A DNA stretch of 64,000 nucleotides, taken from NCBI GenBank assembly GCA_001414485.1, contig LLEY01000238.1:1-64000 (forward strand), given 5' to 3'. The notes under the pieces were generated by a model, which saw only the letters and a program-made list of their open reading frames with translations, was not told the DNA's origin and did not search any database. Shown here one piece after another: positions 46,742 to 59,159 of the stretch. The position numbers and the translations under genes are program-made. Each line of letters starts with the position of its first letter. Position 1 is the stretch's first letter. Source of the DNA: Calycina herbarum. Its lineage: Eukaryota > Ascomycota > Leotiomycetes > Helotiales > Pezizellaceae.

Positions 46742-48400
46742 ATGCCACCGTCACCATTCTCTGTCGCGGCTACAACCTGCCCTCAACAACGGTCGCCTGT
46801 GTCTCCAACAATGGACTCCTCCGAATCGACTCCACGGGAGGTTATTTTGCGCGGCTCTATTCAACAAGAGATCATGTTGCAAGCTCAGAGCATCACCACC
46901 GGCGTCTTTCAACACATCACCTTCCTCAACTGTATCCTCAGACAAGTTGAGCTCAAGAATTGCAAACTCGATAATTGCTACTTGGAAAAGTCGACTCTTG
47001 ATTCCAGCAAGTTGTACAAGTGCGGAATCAAGGATTCGAAGGTCGATAAATGCGAGTTAGAAAAGACGGTGCAAGATACGGTCGCTGTGGCCTCGGCCCC
47101 CAATTTCTACCTATCACTAGAGCGTCGTCTTGGTGGTTCTTTTTATCGCAATTGCAACTTTGAACAGTGCTCAATCGCCCAAGCCACTGTTCTTCAATCA
47201 AAGTTTTACGGGGGAGAGTTACGTTTGGTTTTCGCAGAAAACACCGAGATAAAGCAGACGGCCATCCTAGGTTGTAATTTACTTCAATGTACAATCGAAG
47301 AAGGCACGATTTCGGAGAGCAGGACCCGGGAGGTCAATTGTCTGAATATCGCATGTTCAGGTAAGTTTATTTCAATAGGTTGTCTAGCAGTAAAGTTTAT
47401 CGCGGTTGGTGAGAACATTGTACTGGAGTGTCTCGAAGAATAGTTGATTGTTTCAGAATAATCGGCACAATAAGATATATTGTGCAAGTTAATCTCGGAA
47501 AATCAGCACCGATTCTTCTAAACCGTGTGCACATTGGCAAAGAATAAAAGGCTACCCATAACCACCACAAAGACCCAAACGGCTAACTCGTTTCTTAGAG
47601 ATCACAATCGAAAGTTGTCCTCTCGCCTTCCATAAATTTCCCTTGGAAATTACGCGTCTTATATTCCGGGAAGCACTATCATGGAAAGGAAAAATACCAG
47701 CGCTGCTAGCTGCCCTCCGGGGTAACAAGGCTCTTTACTCGGAGGGTCTTGAGATTCTACATTCAACTGGGAAATTCACCATCTCAAATAAAAATTGGGA
47801 CATGAAAGATGGTATGTCGTGCTCTTCGACAATGGATCTTAGTACTGTACGGAATCTCCATGTTAGGTATGTTTTCGCAATATAAAATCGGAGTGCGGGC
47901 TAACGTACAATAGTATGGATTTCGATTTCAACATGTTAAGACAAGTTTTGCGTAAGGTCGCTGATTCCCAATTCATCAACCTGCAAACGGTCGCTATCTT
48001 GGCCGATGAACGTCCCCTCCGGAAGTACTTCGTTAAACTGTTCATTGATGAATCCCTTCCAAAGTTACGAGACATCCCATCCCTACAACGACTCTCATTC
48101 CACTATCAGGAATATGAAGCACCTTTGTTTCAGCGGGGCCAGGGTGGAATTGCTTCTCCACTTCCTGCCAGACTTGTTAATTGTCTCAACGACGACCTCG
48201 GTACGCAGGCAATCGTCAAGGAGGACAAAATCAATCATCGGTACACATACATATGGGAAGGCGCTCCGGGATTTTTGAAGGGGCGTGGCGATTCAGACAC
48301 AGATTCGGATACAGATTTGGTCCCTCCACGCAGGCCAACGGGTTTACGGCCTGCACTTAGGTCTACGCAATTAATTCGCTACCTCAACCTCGACCAGTAG
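46742..48400 (+). CDS. Pentapeptide-like repeat plus F-box-like protein, copy A
   Basis: Exons 46742-47360, 47599-47866 and 47914-48400 (457 residues). Residues ~45-205 are a stack of five-residue turns with Cys/Ser and Leu at fixed steps (FLNCILRQVELKNCKLDNCY, LEKSTLDSSKLYKCGIKDSK), as in right-handed beta-helix pentapeptide proteins. Exon 2 opens with ESCPLAFHKFPLEITRLIFR, an F-box-like helix pair, then IPALLAALRGNKALYSEGLE. Exon 3 is a C-terminal region (VLRKVADSQFINLQTVAI) ending YTYIWEGAPGFLKGRGDSDT. The intron between the repeat and F-box parts suggests joined modules. Function unknown; the same order recurs in copies B and C. Confidence 0.7.
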
Positions 48401-49909
48401 ATAAACAAAGCCGGGGCGGGAAGAAAAGCGTGGGGGGTGGGCTGGGCTCGGCTGAGGAAGTATGATGGGAGAATAAACATACTAGGTGGTTCCGTCACAA
48501 GAAATGGGGTGAGGGATGTGACTTGAATCAGCTCATCTGAGTGGGAAAACTTAGGATGAGAATTCGTGAAAGTTTAGAACAATTGAATTGATTCCTTCCT
48601 AGCCTTGTGACGTCTTCGTAACACATTGTGTAATGCTTTAGAAAATCGCTAAATAGAAAACGCTAGAAATAAGCGATCTGGGAATGCCTCAGACCTTGGA
48701 GTGCCAGGAGGTATAGGAGTAATCTGGTTCTTTCAGTAGAATTCGAAGAACTGGCAGCGTATTAACAGACTACTCAACTACTCGAGTAGTTGTGAGTTGA
48801 GTAGAGTAGAGTAGAGTATGAGTAGAGTATGAGTAGTAAGTTAGATGAGTAGTGTAGAGTAGCTGCACTTGACTACTCGAGTAGTACTCGAGTAGTCTAT
48901 AAATAATAGTAATATATAAATATAAGCTAAAAATATATTATCTTTGTAATAAAAAGTAGTATATATTCTATAAAACTAAATAAAAACTTAAGACTTCTTC
49001 TCTCTCTTTTATCTCTAAAGATATATAACCTTAGAAAATTTCGCTGACTATTTATAGAAAGCTCTTACAAAACTCTTCTAGCTCTTTTAATATGTACCGA
49101 TTTAGGCCCGGCTCCCCCGAGCGTCGGTCCGAATCGGTCCGTGCTACTCGAGTACTACTTGAGTAGTACTCGAGTAGTGTTGAGTAGAGTAGAGTAGCAG
49201 TTACTACTCTACTCTACTCTACTCATTTAATACGCTGAGAACTGGCGAGATTATGTGAAAATAAAAGAACAATTGAACATTTAATCACTTGTTTCTTCAA
49301 AAACTATGGAACAATTAAAATGATTCCCCGAGACGGACACTTGATCAAATTATACCAGAAGGTTGGAACAATGAGAAGTATGAGAGTTATTGGATTTCTT
49401 GGACATCTTCATGAGAACGCAATTTCAACTAATACCACGTCTATCAGATATAACGTTTATTCGACCTTGAAACTCCAGCAAAGGTAGCAGCCTGTCCATT
49501 GTCATAAAACACCCTTGCTTTATCGTTCTGCCTGGTACAATAACACCCCTTGGTAGTATTAAACGAAACTGTCTTGTAAAGGGCTCTAAGTTCAAGTCGG
49601 GCGAAGCGTAGTGTTACTCGTTTGCGATATTCCAGACTTTGAAATACTATCTAATCGATGTGATACTTTCCACTTGAGAAGCGCATTCGATACAAATAGC
49701 CGTAATGCCCTTTGATAATATTATAAGATGAATAGCTGATGAGCAAAGCAAGAGTAGCACGATTCACTTCCATACATCATGCATTCACCTAGTCTTTGAT
49801 CCTGGTGATACAATACAGCGAGGTTTATTAAAGCCTGCACGACCAAGGTCTTCTCAATACACACATTTTCGGATCGAGCCATCAACCCCTTGATTCCCCA
49901 ACAGCCATC
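48401..49909. other. Intergenic with hAT-type MITE and AT-rich flanks
   Basis: No gene. It contains the MITE at 48755-49237 and several GAACAAT-type words at 48567-48590 and 49270-49370. Confidence 0.5.
48755..49237. mobile_element. hAT-type MITE, 483 bp, with 8-bp target duplication
   Basis: Terminal inverted repeats of 11 bp are perfect: CAGCGTATTAA at 48755-48765 and TTAATACGCTG at 49227-49237. The 8-bp direct repeat AGAACTGG flanks both ends (48747-48754 and 49238-49245). An 8-bp duplication and CAG...CTG ends are hallmarks of hAT elements. Inside each end are arrays of GAGTA/CTACTC units, including self-complementary CTACTCGAGTAG; the centre is AT-rich apart from a GC-rich block at ~49107-49142. 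No transposase is encoded, so it would need one in trans. Confidence 0.88.
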
Positions 49910-51348
49910 ATGATATCCTACACTATGAAACGAGGAGTTGACTTCTTGATGTTGTCAAATGCGCTCTACCCTGTTACCTCGACCTTGAATTCCACATCAT
50001 CGCAAAGCCGTAACCATAGCTTTTGCCACCTAACTTTGGCGACTTTAAATGACTGCGATATCGACAGCTGTATCCTGGAAACTTCAAAAGTCACGAATTG
50101 CAAAATATCCTCTTTGAAAATTATTAAATCTGAACTCCACAACACTCGACTCTTCAACTGCAGCTTGGTCGATTGCAAATTGTCTAATTGCCATGTCATA
50201 AAAACCACGATGTCGGGGTGCGAGATTGATAGCGAGGAAAAATACTCCGGGAGGGGTTTCATATTGGGTCCTATGCAAGAGAACCATGCTTCTAGGATCC
50301 ACAACTCGTTCATTCGTCGATCAAGCTTGTTTGGTGGCTATTACGAGTTCTGCGACCTCAAAACTTCAGATATCTCCCAAATAGCGGCATTCTCTTGTGA
50401 GATCCAGAAGTACGAGTCATCGGACAGCGTTATCAATTATAAACCGACATTGGCCGGTGATGATCCTTATCTCACAGATTGTAAAATCGACAGTACTTGT
50501 ATTTTCATCAACCCCAATTCTTCATTGCGCGAACTGCCCTCGGAGGTCAGATTGATAATATTCAATGAGAGCATTGAGTGGAATGGCAAAACTCCACCTT
50601 TGATTGTTGCTCTCCGTGGAGATTCAATCATGCACGAGGAGGCGATGGGGGTCTTGTATGTAGGTAATGGGGACACCGTTCTCCCACTTCCTTTCTCTTG
50701 AATCGCTTGTGGATCATTCCTGAACCCCACCATCATCCTCTGCCAAATCAAGATTTTTTTTTTTTTGATAGGCAATGCTGACTCCCTCATCTTCTAGTGG
50801 AACCACTTCTTCAAGCTAGGCAGTGCCGAGTCTTTGAGAATGCCAGTTCAACATTTATCTATTGAGTATACCTTCCCCAGTACATATTTTCTCTGCCGGG
50901 ATGATACTAACTGCTTCTTAGGACACAGTCATTGTTCGAGTTTCCCCAAATCGACTTGAAATACATCTCGCAACTCAAAAGTCTGCACATCTACTTTATA
51001 AAACGAATGTCTTACCCCTCCAATCTCTACCTCAACAATCCTGGTAATCTCAAAAACGCGCTTGCACTGGCCAAAAAACTCAAGCTCGAGAGGTTTTCAC
51101 AGACCATGTCTGCCCATGCGCATGAAATTATGCAGTGGATGGGCGGGGCGCGAAATTTGTATTATGGCGGGGTGGCGAAAAGCATTCGAAATAACACCAG
51201 ACAAATTATGTCGCGGTGTGAAGCTGGTTACACCGAAATTATAGAGGCGACATCGAAAAACGAACCGGGACTGTATCTGAATTTAGACGACAAGTGTTTC
51301 ACGGTAACTTGGTGGGCGTCGCCAGGAAGTTGGTTATTGTGGGAATAG
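49910..51348 (+). CDS. Pentapeptide-like repeat plus F-box-like protein, copy B
   Basis: Exons 49910-50659, 50798-50865 and 50922-51348 (414 residues); all joins keep phase. Residues ~35-180 are Cys/Leu turns (LATLNDCDIDSCILETSKVT, LHNTRLFNCSLVDCKLSNCH). Then SSLRELPSEVRLIIFNESIE (F-box-like) and TPPLIVALRGDSIMHEEAMG. Exon 3 begins TQSLFEFPQIDLKYISQLKS, LRR-like, and ends CFTVTWWASPGSWLLWE. The first intron has a poly-T run at ~50754-50766. Same domain order as copies A and C. Confidence 0.7.
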
Positions 51349-52601
51349 AGGAAAACAATTGGGGATATATTATGCAAATACTCTAGATGTATGTACTACA
51401 TACTTTCTATAGATAACTCAACGTATCCTCGTCTGCCGTGTCTTACCTACTCGGATGGGCTTCTACTATATCCGTGAAATATTGGTAGCTTGGTTCAGGC
51501 GACCTTTCTTCTGAGTGACTGGACGAATAATTATAGACGAAACCAAAATTAATTGTTGGAGATATATCCCTTATAATAAAAAAACCGATAGGTTAGCCCT
51601 ACTGATAGATAGAAACTGAGCATCTCAATCAACATTTTTAACAATGGAGCCTTGCTACGGAGCCATCTCTTGACATCGCTGCTACTCGTCTGATATGAAA
51701 CTAGTGCATTTCAGCCCTTTCTTTTCATCATTCATGACACTAGTTTTTACTCCTTCGAAATTGACGGAAGTTCAAAGCGAGTAACAGTTCTCGCTCCTAA
51801 TTCTTGCATTAGAAGTGAGTGAGCTACAAGGATTAATGCGAGAAATTCCTGATAGGCGGTGGCGTCAAAAGGGTTCCTGTAATTTTGGAAGTCCCTTTGA
51901 TATTTTCATAGAACCACCAAGCTCGCCTGTCTCATCTGACAACTCTATGTGACAGTTCCAACCAATTTGTTAGAAAGAGCTTGCGAGATTCAATAAGTGG
52001 CAGTAACCGTTCGTCTTCTATCTAAGTTCTCACGCTAACCCATACATTCTGAAGGTTTAGAACAATCAGCTTGGAGTGAGCTGGGACAATAAAAATCATG
52101 AATATTTTGCAGTGGAACGTAAAAGTAGCAGCAATTGCTTCAGCTTCGTACCTGCCTACCTCTGTCGTTGTTTCCACTCTCCAGGGAAATTCAAGGCAAT
52201 TAACCTAAATACTTCGGACAATTCAAAGTTTTAATCCAGCTGGTTTGGAATAATGAAGTCCCATTATCCCAACTATTTGGGTTAATTGGCCTGAGTTGTC
52301 CTAGAGGGTTGGAACAACGGTACCTATTTACCGCTTTTATTGGCCTGTTCAGGAACGATCATGTGATATCATGAAGCGAGGGTGCTTGAGGTGAATACAG
52401 AAGTCTAAGATCAGTGAAGCAGACACCAAAGGGAATACGAAGACTTGTGATTGTTGCTTTAACTGGATGTATCTTATTTCCATATTCACTTCCAGGCGCG
52501 ACCCACGTCATGATCTTAAATTTTACCGGGTCGACTTTCCTCCTTCTCACCTGCTCAACAATTCCCCAACGCAGTTGTTCAGCATTAAAAGGTCGCGCAA
52601 G
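51349..52601. other. Intergenic with dispersed-motif DNA; possible antisense frame
   Basis: No supported gene. 52050-52330 has several GAACAAT, GGACAAT and ATTATCCCA words, as in other gaps of this window. An open minus frame at 52359-52784 overlaps the start of copy C. Copy C's frame also extends up to an ATG at 52467, but that part looks non-coding. Confidence 0.4.
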
Positions 52602-54276
52602 ATGGGGCTCCGAAATCTCTTCGGCCATGGGAGTCGTGTTGATACGGAGAGAAAGCTGGAGAAGGGGAAGAGGGGTTCCATGGCGAAGCACCACAGCTTT
52701 ATCAAATGCTCGATTGAGAAAAGGTCGCGATCTCGAAAAAAGACCAAGATCGACAGCAGAGCCACGGAAAGAATCATGAACCACAGCACAAACTTTGAGC
52801 TCTATCGACTAACTCGTCTCCGCGACACTACGAACCAAAGAGAAGAACTCCCATACCAGAAACGCGTCTGGTCGCGCAGAACGATCTCGAACCAAAACTC
52901 GCCAAATGCTCATATCATTACCAATACAACCTTTGTGAACTGCACACTGGAATCCTGCAAGTTGAGCAACTGCCAGCTGATAGGTTGTCTTGTGACGAAC
53001 TGCAAGGCTGTCGACTCAGAATTCTCCGACAGTTTGATTTCCTGGCATCACCTTGATAAATACGAAGAATGGATCTTCGAAAAGTGCAAATTCTCAAACT
53101 GCATTTTGGAGAACGCATTGGTAAAGAACTCGGAGCTCTACGGAAGCAACATTGAACTCGCGTTGACCTATTTAGGTCAGAACCGCACCGTCAGCGATTA
53201 TGGTCCTGGATTCTTCATCCGCCGAAGCTATCTCCAAGACTGTACACTTCGCAGTTGCAATATTAGTCGTGCTATTGTAGCAGATTCACAATTTTTGGAC
53301 GAGTGTACAATAGACTTTGTGACGATATCACGATGCAAGTTAGGTGATTCAATAATCAGACAAAGCACGGCAATCGAATCCACAGCCATCCGTTGCAAAC
53401 TCTTCAGGACCACGATCCAACACTGCGCCCTTTCGAGAAACCGTTTCAGTCGTTGCGACATTGGGCAGAAAGCATCTCTCTTGCACCGTTTACCTCCAGA
53501 AATTAGGTTGAGGATTTACCAATACTCGGTTGACCATTTTCCGTCTTCCATTTATCTCGGCAGGAAACACGAGCCCGAGCTCAGAAATTTGATTGCTGCT
53601 TTGAGAGGAGACCAAGAATTATATCAAGAGGCCATAGAGGTACGAGACCGTTATGTTTGCTTCGAGTACAGGGCAGAATATCATGGTCCTGGCAGTGGAT
53701 GCTCATTCACCGGCGATCCTTTGCCGGAAAAGGCGTGGCGGTCCCTTCAGAGATGGACATTACAGTAAGTGCTTCAACCCTCATAGGAAAAGTCCTCTAA
53801 CATGATCTAGGTTCGCTTTTCAAGAAGAGTATAACGGGAGACAGATGATAGCAGATCGCCTTCGTCTAACATCTAAGCTCAAATTTCTTTGTCTCGAGAT
53901 TCAAGACTTTGCATGGCTCGACTCAAATAAATTTTGGGAAACTATTGGTCTATTTTCAGAACTCACTTCACTTGTCCGATTGTCCATCATGTTTTATCCA
54001 AAACGAGATGATATCAGGCTATCGTCTGCATTTAGGCGGCTACTTCACAGTTGGTTAGCGCGGCTTAGAGGTGCTGGATTTCCTGGGGGGCACAATAGCC
54101 AATTTGGAATGGCGATAATACCATGGGAGATACGACCATACATCCCGGCGCTAGATAAAGTCTTTGGTGTCAAATCATACACAGATGATTTCCCCGGTAG
54201 TAATGGCTGCAATTGGATATGGCAAGCGAGGAAGGGCGGAACGTTGAAAATGGGACCATTGCCAGCACCAAGGTAG
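52602..54276 (+). CDS. Pentapeptide-like repeat plus F-box-like protein, copy C
   Basis: Exons 52602-53764 and 53811-54276 (542 residues from Met 52602; an upstream Met at 52467 is possible). After a basic N-terminus (EKRSRSRKKTKID), residues ~105-290 carry the clearest repeat of the family: TTFVNCTLESCKLSNCQLIG, CKFSNCILENALVKNSELYG, SYLQDCTLRSCNISRAIVAD and CKLGDSIIRQSTAIESTAIR. Then LLHRLPPEIRLRIYQYSVDH (F-box-like), ELRNLIAALRGDQELYQEAI, a Leu-rich C-terminal part (LTSKLKFLCLEIQDFAWLDS) and the NWIWQARKGGTLKMG end. It has the longest repeat region of the three. Confidence 0.72.
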
Positions 54277-54611
54277 ATAGAGGACAGGTTGGTGGGCAGC
54301 CACGGGTATTTCGACTATTAGGTTTCGATGCTCCAGGAACCTGAATGGGTCTGATAGGAGTAGTCTCTGTGGAAAACATGTTAATTAGCAGGCAAGTTGA
54401 AGTAGAGTTGATACTTGAGGCGCAGATTGCGAATTCCACTTACATGAATGGCTCGTAGTGGACCGGGTGCAAGATATAATACATGGTGTTCTCTGGAATA
54501 TGGACTTATCAACCCAAGTGCCCAATTGAATTAGCTTGTTGACACCTGAAAATCAATAGACAATAAAAGCTCAGGGGAAGGTGTAATTCATATTTCATTG
54601 GTTTCATTAAC
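54277..54611. other. Convergent intergenic region
   Basis: The 3' flanks of copy C and the T5orf172 gene; nothing else is seen. Confidence 0.4.
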
Positions 54612-55859
54612 TCATCTCATGGCCTCCCGTTCGCCCCATTCAACCCACCTACGAATAATTTCATCAACAGCCTTGACTCCATTCTTGCTAGCATCAACTT
54701 CAAACCATTCCCTATGTTCCCTTCCGCATGTTCCACACTTTTCACCCCCTTTGGCTCTCCTGCTGCTTAGCTCAATATGTATTAACCTCTCCACTTTGTT
54801 AACATTCGGAACCTTGCGAGGTGTTCTCGGTGGCTCGTTCGCATTGTTCGCAGAGGGGGTAGTTGAATGATAGGGATAATATCGAATGAGTGAGACGTTG
54901 TACCCGCATTGCCGTGTCCATTGATTCAATCTCCTCTGGACATTCTGAGCCCTACCAATCTTGAGAAGCATAGTTTTTTTATTCGAGGTATCTGGAGTTG
55001 CTGCGGCAAAGGTATTGAGTACTTCAGAAGTTCGTCTTTGTCCATTGACGGGTCTCAAGGGAGGTGCGAGCAAGGCAGATGCTGCTTCAGACGGCGCGTC
55101 CGCAGGAAGAGACTCGGGAGTAAGCCAGAACATGTAAATGAACCCCTCGTCGTCGCGTTCGGAGAAAGGCTTCGCTAATTCGGCAAGTAATAAGGCTGCA
55201 GTTTGTGGCGGTGTGGATGATGGTATAAGAGATATGAATTCTCCAGTCCTCGAGGATGGATCCCTAGCAATATGAGGCCTGCTCAACTTCTCCTTCGAGG
55301 AATTCTGGGGTGGGATCGTGGCAGTGGTACGTCGACCATTCTTGTTTGCTGGCCTGGCCGAAACCCGATCTTCGTCCTCCCCGCCGATGCAGCAGAGAAA
55401 CAACAACGAGCTTCTTTGCTTCTGTTTCGGTGGCCTGGCTGTGGAGTTCGGTTTTGGTGCTGCGCTGTGCGAGACTCCATTGGTTGGCTTTTCGGTGTGC
55501 TGTCCATGCTGATGGGTCCTACTTTGACGTGGCTTCCGCCCTACATTCTGCTCAACTTCAAGCAATCCCAACCTGTCCACCAATGTGTCTACGCTCGTTC
55601 GCTCTTGGATCGTTTGGTGTTTTCGTTGCGGGGAGGGTGTTGGTGTATTGCTTGCGGACGCTTGCTCTCGGTGCTGCCAGCAAAATGCTTCTGGGCTGGG
55701 TAATCTTTGCGGACTCGGACTCGGTGATGATTGAGGACTTTTCGATATCGCTCTTCGACATGGTCGTCCATTGGAGGTGAGGCCTCTACATGTTGCTGCC
55801 GGGTTTTTCGAGTCGGATCGAGGGAGAAGAGACTCGGGGGTATGGGGAATGAAAGGCAT
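54612..55859 (-). CDS. T5orf172 (GIY-YIG-like, DUF1766) domain protein
   Basis: A single-exon ORF of 415 residues from ATG 55859. The N-terminus has a Cys/His-containing block (CRGLTSNGRPCRRAI...FCWQHRE) found in many fungal members, then a long Ser/Pro-rich disordered stretch. The T5orf172 domain covers residues ~240-410: GFIYMFWLT (the GIY-YIG-like start), TMLLKIGRAQNVQRRLNQW, LIRYYPYH, NKVERLIHIELSSRRA, KCGTCGREHREWFEVD. The domain is named after phage T5 Orf172 and is linked to the GIY-YIG nuclease fold. Whether fungal copies cut DNA is unknown. No mobile-element ends flank it. Confidence 0.88.
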   Translation of the reverse strand: MPFIPHTPESLLPRSDSKNPAATCRGLTSNGRPCRRAISKSPQSSPSPSPQRLPSPEAFCWQHREQASASNTPTPSPQRKHQTIQERTSVDTLVDRLGLLEVEQNVGRKPRQSRTHQHGQHTEKPTNGVSHSAAPKPNSTARPPKQKQRSSLLFLCCIGGEDEDRVSARPANKNGRRTTATIPPQNSSKEKLSRPHIARDPSSRTGEFISLIPSSTPPQTAALLLAELAKPFSERDDEGFIYMFWLTPESLPADAPSEAASALLAPPLRPVNGQRRTSEVLNTFAAATPDTSNKKTMLLKIGRAQNVQRRLNQWTRQCGYNVSLIRYYPYHSTTPSANNANEPPRTPRKVPNVNKVERLIHIELSSRRAKGGEKCGTCGREHREWFEVDASKNGVKAVDEIIRRWVEWGEREAMR

Positions 55860-58739
55860 GTTTCTGGGGGATAAAATTCTGGGGGATAAAAAGGTAGGAG
55901 AAAGTTTACAAACCTAAGTGCTGAAAGCCCGTAGCATAGTTTATACTACTCGGTGGCCTTGGAACGTGGCAGTGATTGTGTGCATCCATCTGGCCCAGTC
56001 ATTCAAAATTGATGTTGAACTTGAGAAGGCTGGGTGAGGTGGCTGGGGATTTTAGCGCCAGGGCAGGTGGCGTGACTCCACCCACACGTGATGCAAATAC
56101 TCCCCCAATTTAGGTGATGTTTTCTTGTTTTAGCAGTCGTTCGTACCTTCCCTCCTAACTACCATTGTTCCAACTTTCCAGGGTAATTCAAGGTGATTCT
56201 CCAAAGTGATTAGAACAATTTGAAGTATTAACCCAGATATATTCAAACAATGACTCCAATCCACAGTTAGAGAAAGTAGGTATTTAATACGATCCAATGC
56301 TAGAAATATTGGATTTATTGCAAGGCGAAGCAAGGTGGAATCGGATAGTAGTGGAAGTTCAATACAGGGATTTCTCCATGAGAGAATCACTCTTAGCAGA
56401 ATTTGATAGAATTGCTGATGGCTAAGCACATTGGAACTACGTGTGGAGACCTTGAGTTTACGGGAGTGTACGAAAATATGTTGCTTGGGGAAGAAAGTCG
56501 AAGATGGCAAAAACTCTATAGGTGTTATTTGTACTCTACGTCGTAGTTTTTCTTGGTCAACATTTGAGTGCTGTGAGACGACCACATACGATTTTTTGGA
56601 CTTCATTGGTTCGGTAGATTGCCGCTATCTCATTGGTCAATAATATATGTGAGAACTTCCCCTGAATTGTTTGCTCCCTGTAACAACATGAGAAAATGAA
56701 AATGATAATTTCCTTGCCCGGCACAATAAGAAGTACTATGTACCCATAAATTGTAAACATCATACTAATGACGGGGGTTTCTTCGACGTACTTCCTGACT
56801 CCAGGAAACTGAAAGTCGGTGCAGAGACCGGTGACATCTTCCGCCTCGGAAGGGTCAGGGGGACACTTTTTGTCGCAGTATGCGTACATCTTGAGATTTC
56901 GAGTGAAAATTTTGAAATTTGTATTGCTTAGGTCATTGCATCACTACCTGTTGACGTAAGTACGGGTGGTGGTGCAACGCACCAAATGAACTTGCCTAGG
57001 TAGGCCACCTGGGCAGTCTTAGCTCGTCAAAGTCACAGCGGCGCAACTTTTCTAAGTGCGACGGAGTAACCTTAAGCCGGGAGCGTAAAAGTAGTTAATC
57101 CAAAGAAAGTGGGCGATCAATGACAACTTCCGGATTCGCCGAGAGCTACATACCTAGGTACTGACACAATCAATCCTCCCTTTGCTCCTTGTACTTTCCT
57201 CCAAAACAATTTCAACCTGCAACCCGGTACCCGTCAATCGCACTGTAACTTTCAATTCTCAAAGTTGTTTATTCTCCTCCAAAGTAAACAAAACAATAAA
57301 ACACTCCCAGAAATCCCCAGCCCACAAAGTCCCAAGTTTTAGAACCAAGTTCGGAATTCAGCTTGCGTGACTCTTCCACCCCAACCAAATTTCTTACTCG
57401 GACCATTCCTTTCTTAGTACGGTAATGAACCTTAGCGCTCGTCGGGCTAGTTGAACAAACACATGACCCTATGTCTCACGAAGTCCAGTCGAGACCCCAT
57501 TCTCATTACCCTCGAAAAAATGCTGATATTGTCCGAGAGTACTTAGGAGAATGAAGTCTAATTGTTCCAAGCCTCGTGAAACAATACTGTTGAATGTCCT
57601 AAACTATTTTGAACAATCAAAGTCATTATGCGAACAGTTTAGGATAATTGAACTTTATTACTCTTCATTATCCCAGCTCTCTTAGAACAATGATCCTAAA
57701 CAAGTAGGACAATCAAAATTATTGTCCCAGAGAGTTGGGACAATGGAATGACTAGAGAAGGAACGAGAGTGCATCCCACGTGTTGCTGGAGATAAAGAAA
57801 ATAGCTAATATAATGGTAATATTACAATTTCAACTGGTGGGATCCATGAGGGAGTAAATAGAGAAAAATCAATGTGAAGTTCTATTCGAATGCGTTCTAG
57901 AACAAATGCACTCGAGCCCAGAGACTTAGACTTCGCTTTCTCCTCTCATCGCATCACTTCTTCCTCTCTAGTAAATACGAAACTTGGTCCCAACAACAGC
58001 TGATTCATTATAGAAGCGTAGGTCAAAACGACGCGACTTTGTTAAGACTTGCTTCAGAGCTCAAACCCATGCGACTCTTCCAAAGTCCGCTTAGCCACGT
58101 TCTGGTTGACAGTCGTTCAAGAAATTTGACAACTTCCAGCGATCTCTATCCACGCCTCAGCCTCGATTAAATTTGATACACTAATGACTTCCTCCGCACC
58201 AGAAGCGAGATTCAAGCAGCCAAGTTCATGTTCTTCCAAACGTCCTTGATCACTATCTGGAACCCTCCTACCTTGATAGACGGGTTTACGCAGTGGGCAA
58301 ACGCGACACTCTTTTAGAACATGTATAGATTGTTACTACGACGTCGCAAAAATATACAAAAAATAAAGAGAGGAGCAGAAATAGCCAATTATTATTACCC
58401 GTGAACTTTAGCAGGCTTAAACTATTGGCTGTTGTGAGATCTTGTCCTAAGTCCGGGGATGGATTTCCATTTGAGACTCGCTACTTTTTTTTGTCTACCG
58501 GACGCTGCAATGCCCTAGTAAATCTCTCGTGCCAGATGCCTAGGCTTGTGTAGCCTAATTGTTTCAGGGCATCGACATCTTTTACACTGCATTCATGAAT
58601 CAGAATACTTCAGGGCACTTGGCAGGGCATTACAGCGTAGTGCCCTGTAGTCTTCAAGATGCTCTCCGCAATGTCTGGGAGATATTCTCTCAGGCTCAGG
58701 GAAATAGTTGCTCGGAATTACTTCAGCTTCTCGGAGAAG

Positions 58740-58985
58740 GGAAACAGGTAGGAATTAGTTGTCTCGGAATATATTCTCGGATATTCCTTCGGATATATTT
58801 TCGGATATATTTAGCTCGGAATTAGCTTAGTTGGATGTCTTCTCTTTTACTCTCTGAGATACTTTTAGCTTCTCGGAGATATTACCTCGGGTATACTTGT
58901 CTCGGAATTAGTCTCGGAAATATCTCTTGGAAATATCACTCGGAAATATTATTTATCTCTCGCCACCTCGGAGATATATCTAACT
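58740..58985. repeat. Degenerate TCGGATAT/TCGGAATTA repeat
   Basis: About fifteen diverged copies of TCGGAxATAT or CTCGGAATTA in one orientation, with irregular spacing. An AT-rich minisatellite-like array of unknown origin. Confidence 0.6.
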
Positions 58986-59159
58986 CCAAAAAAAGACTAT
59001 TCACTCTGTAGAATCTATGTCATATATCGTTAAAGTTATTGCATTCGTTAAAAGGTGACAATCTAGCTATAGCAACAGCGAAAGAAAATTGAAAACCAAG
59101 AAGCAAGTCCAGTTCATCATCTCCCCCGAGCCCGCAAATATATAAGCAAAACGAAAGGA

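Noticed and set aside
56557..56889. 110-residue minus ORF with one hydrophobic segment
   Set aside because: No homologous family recognised; AT-rich surroundings and no transcript evidence.
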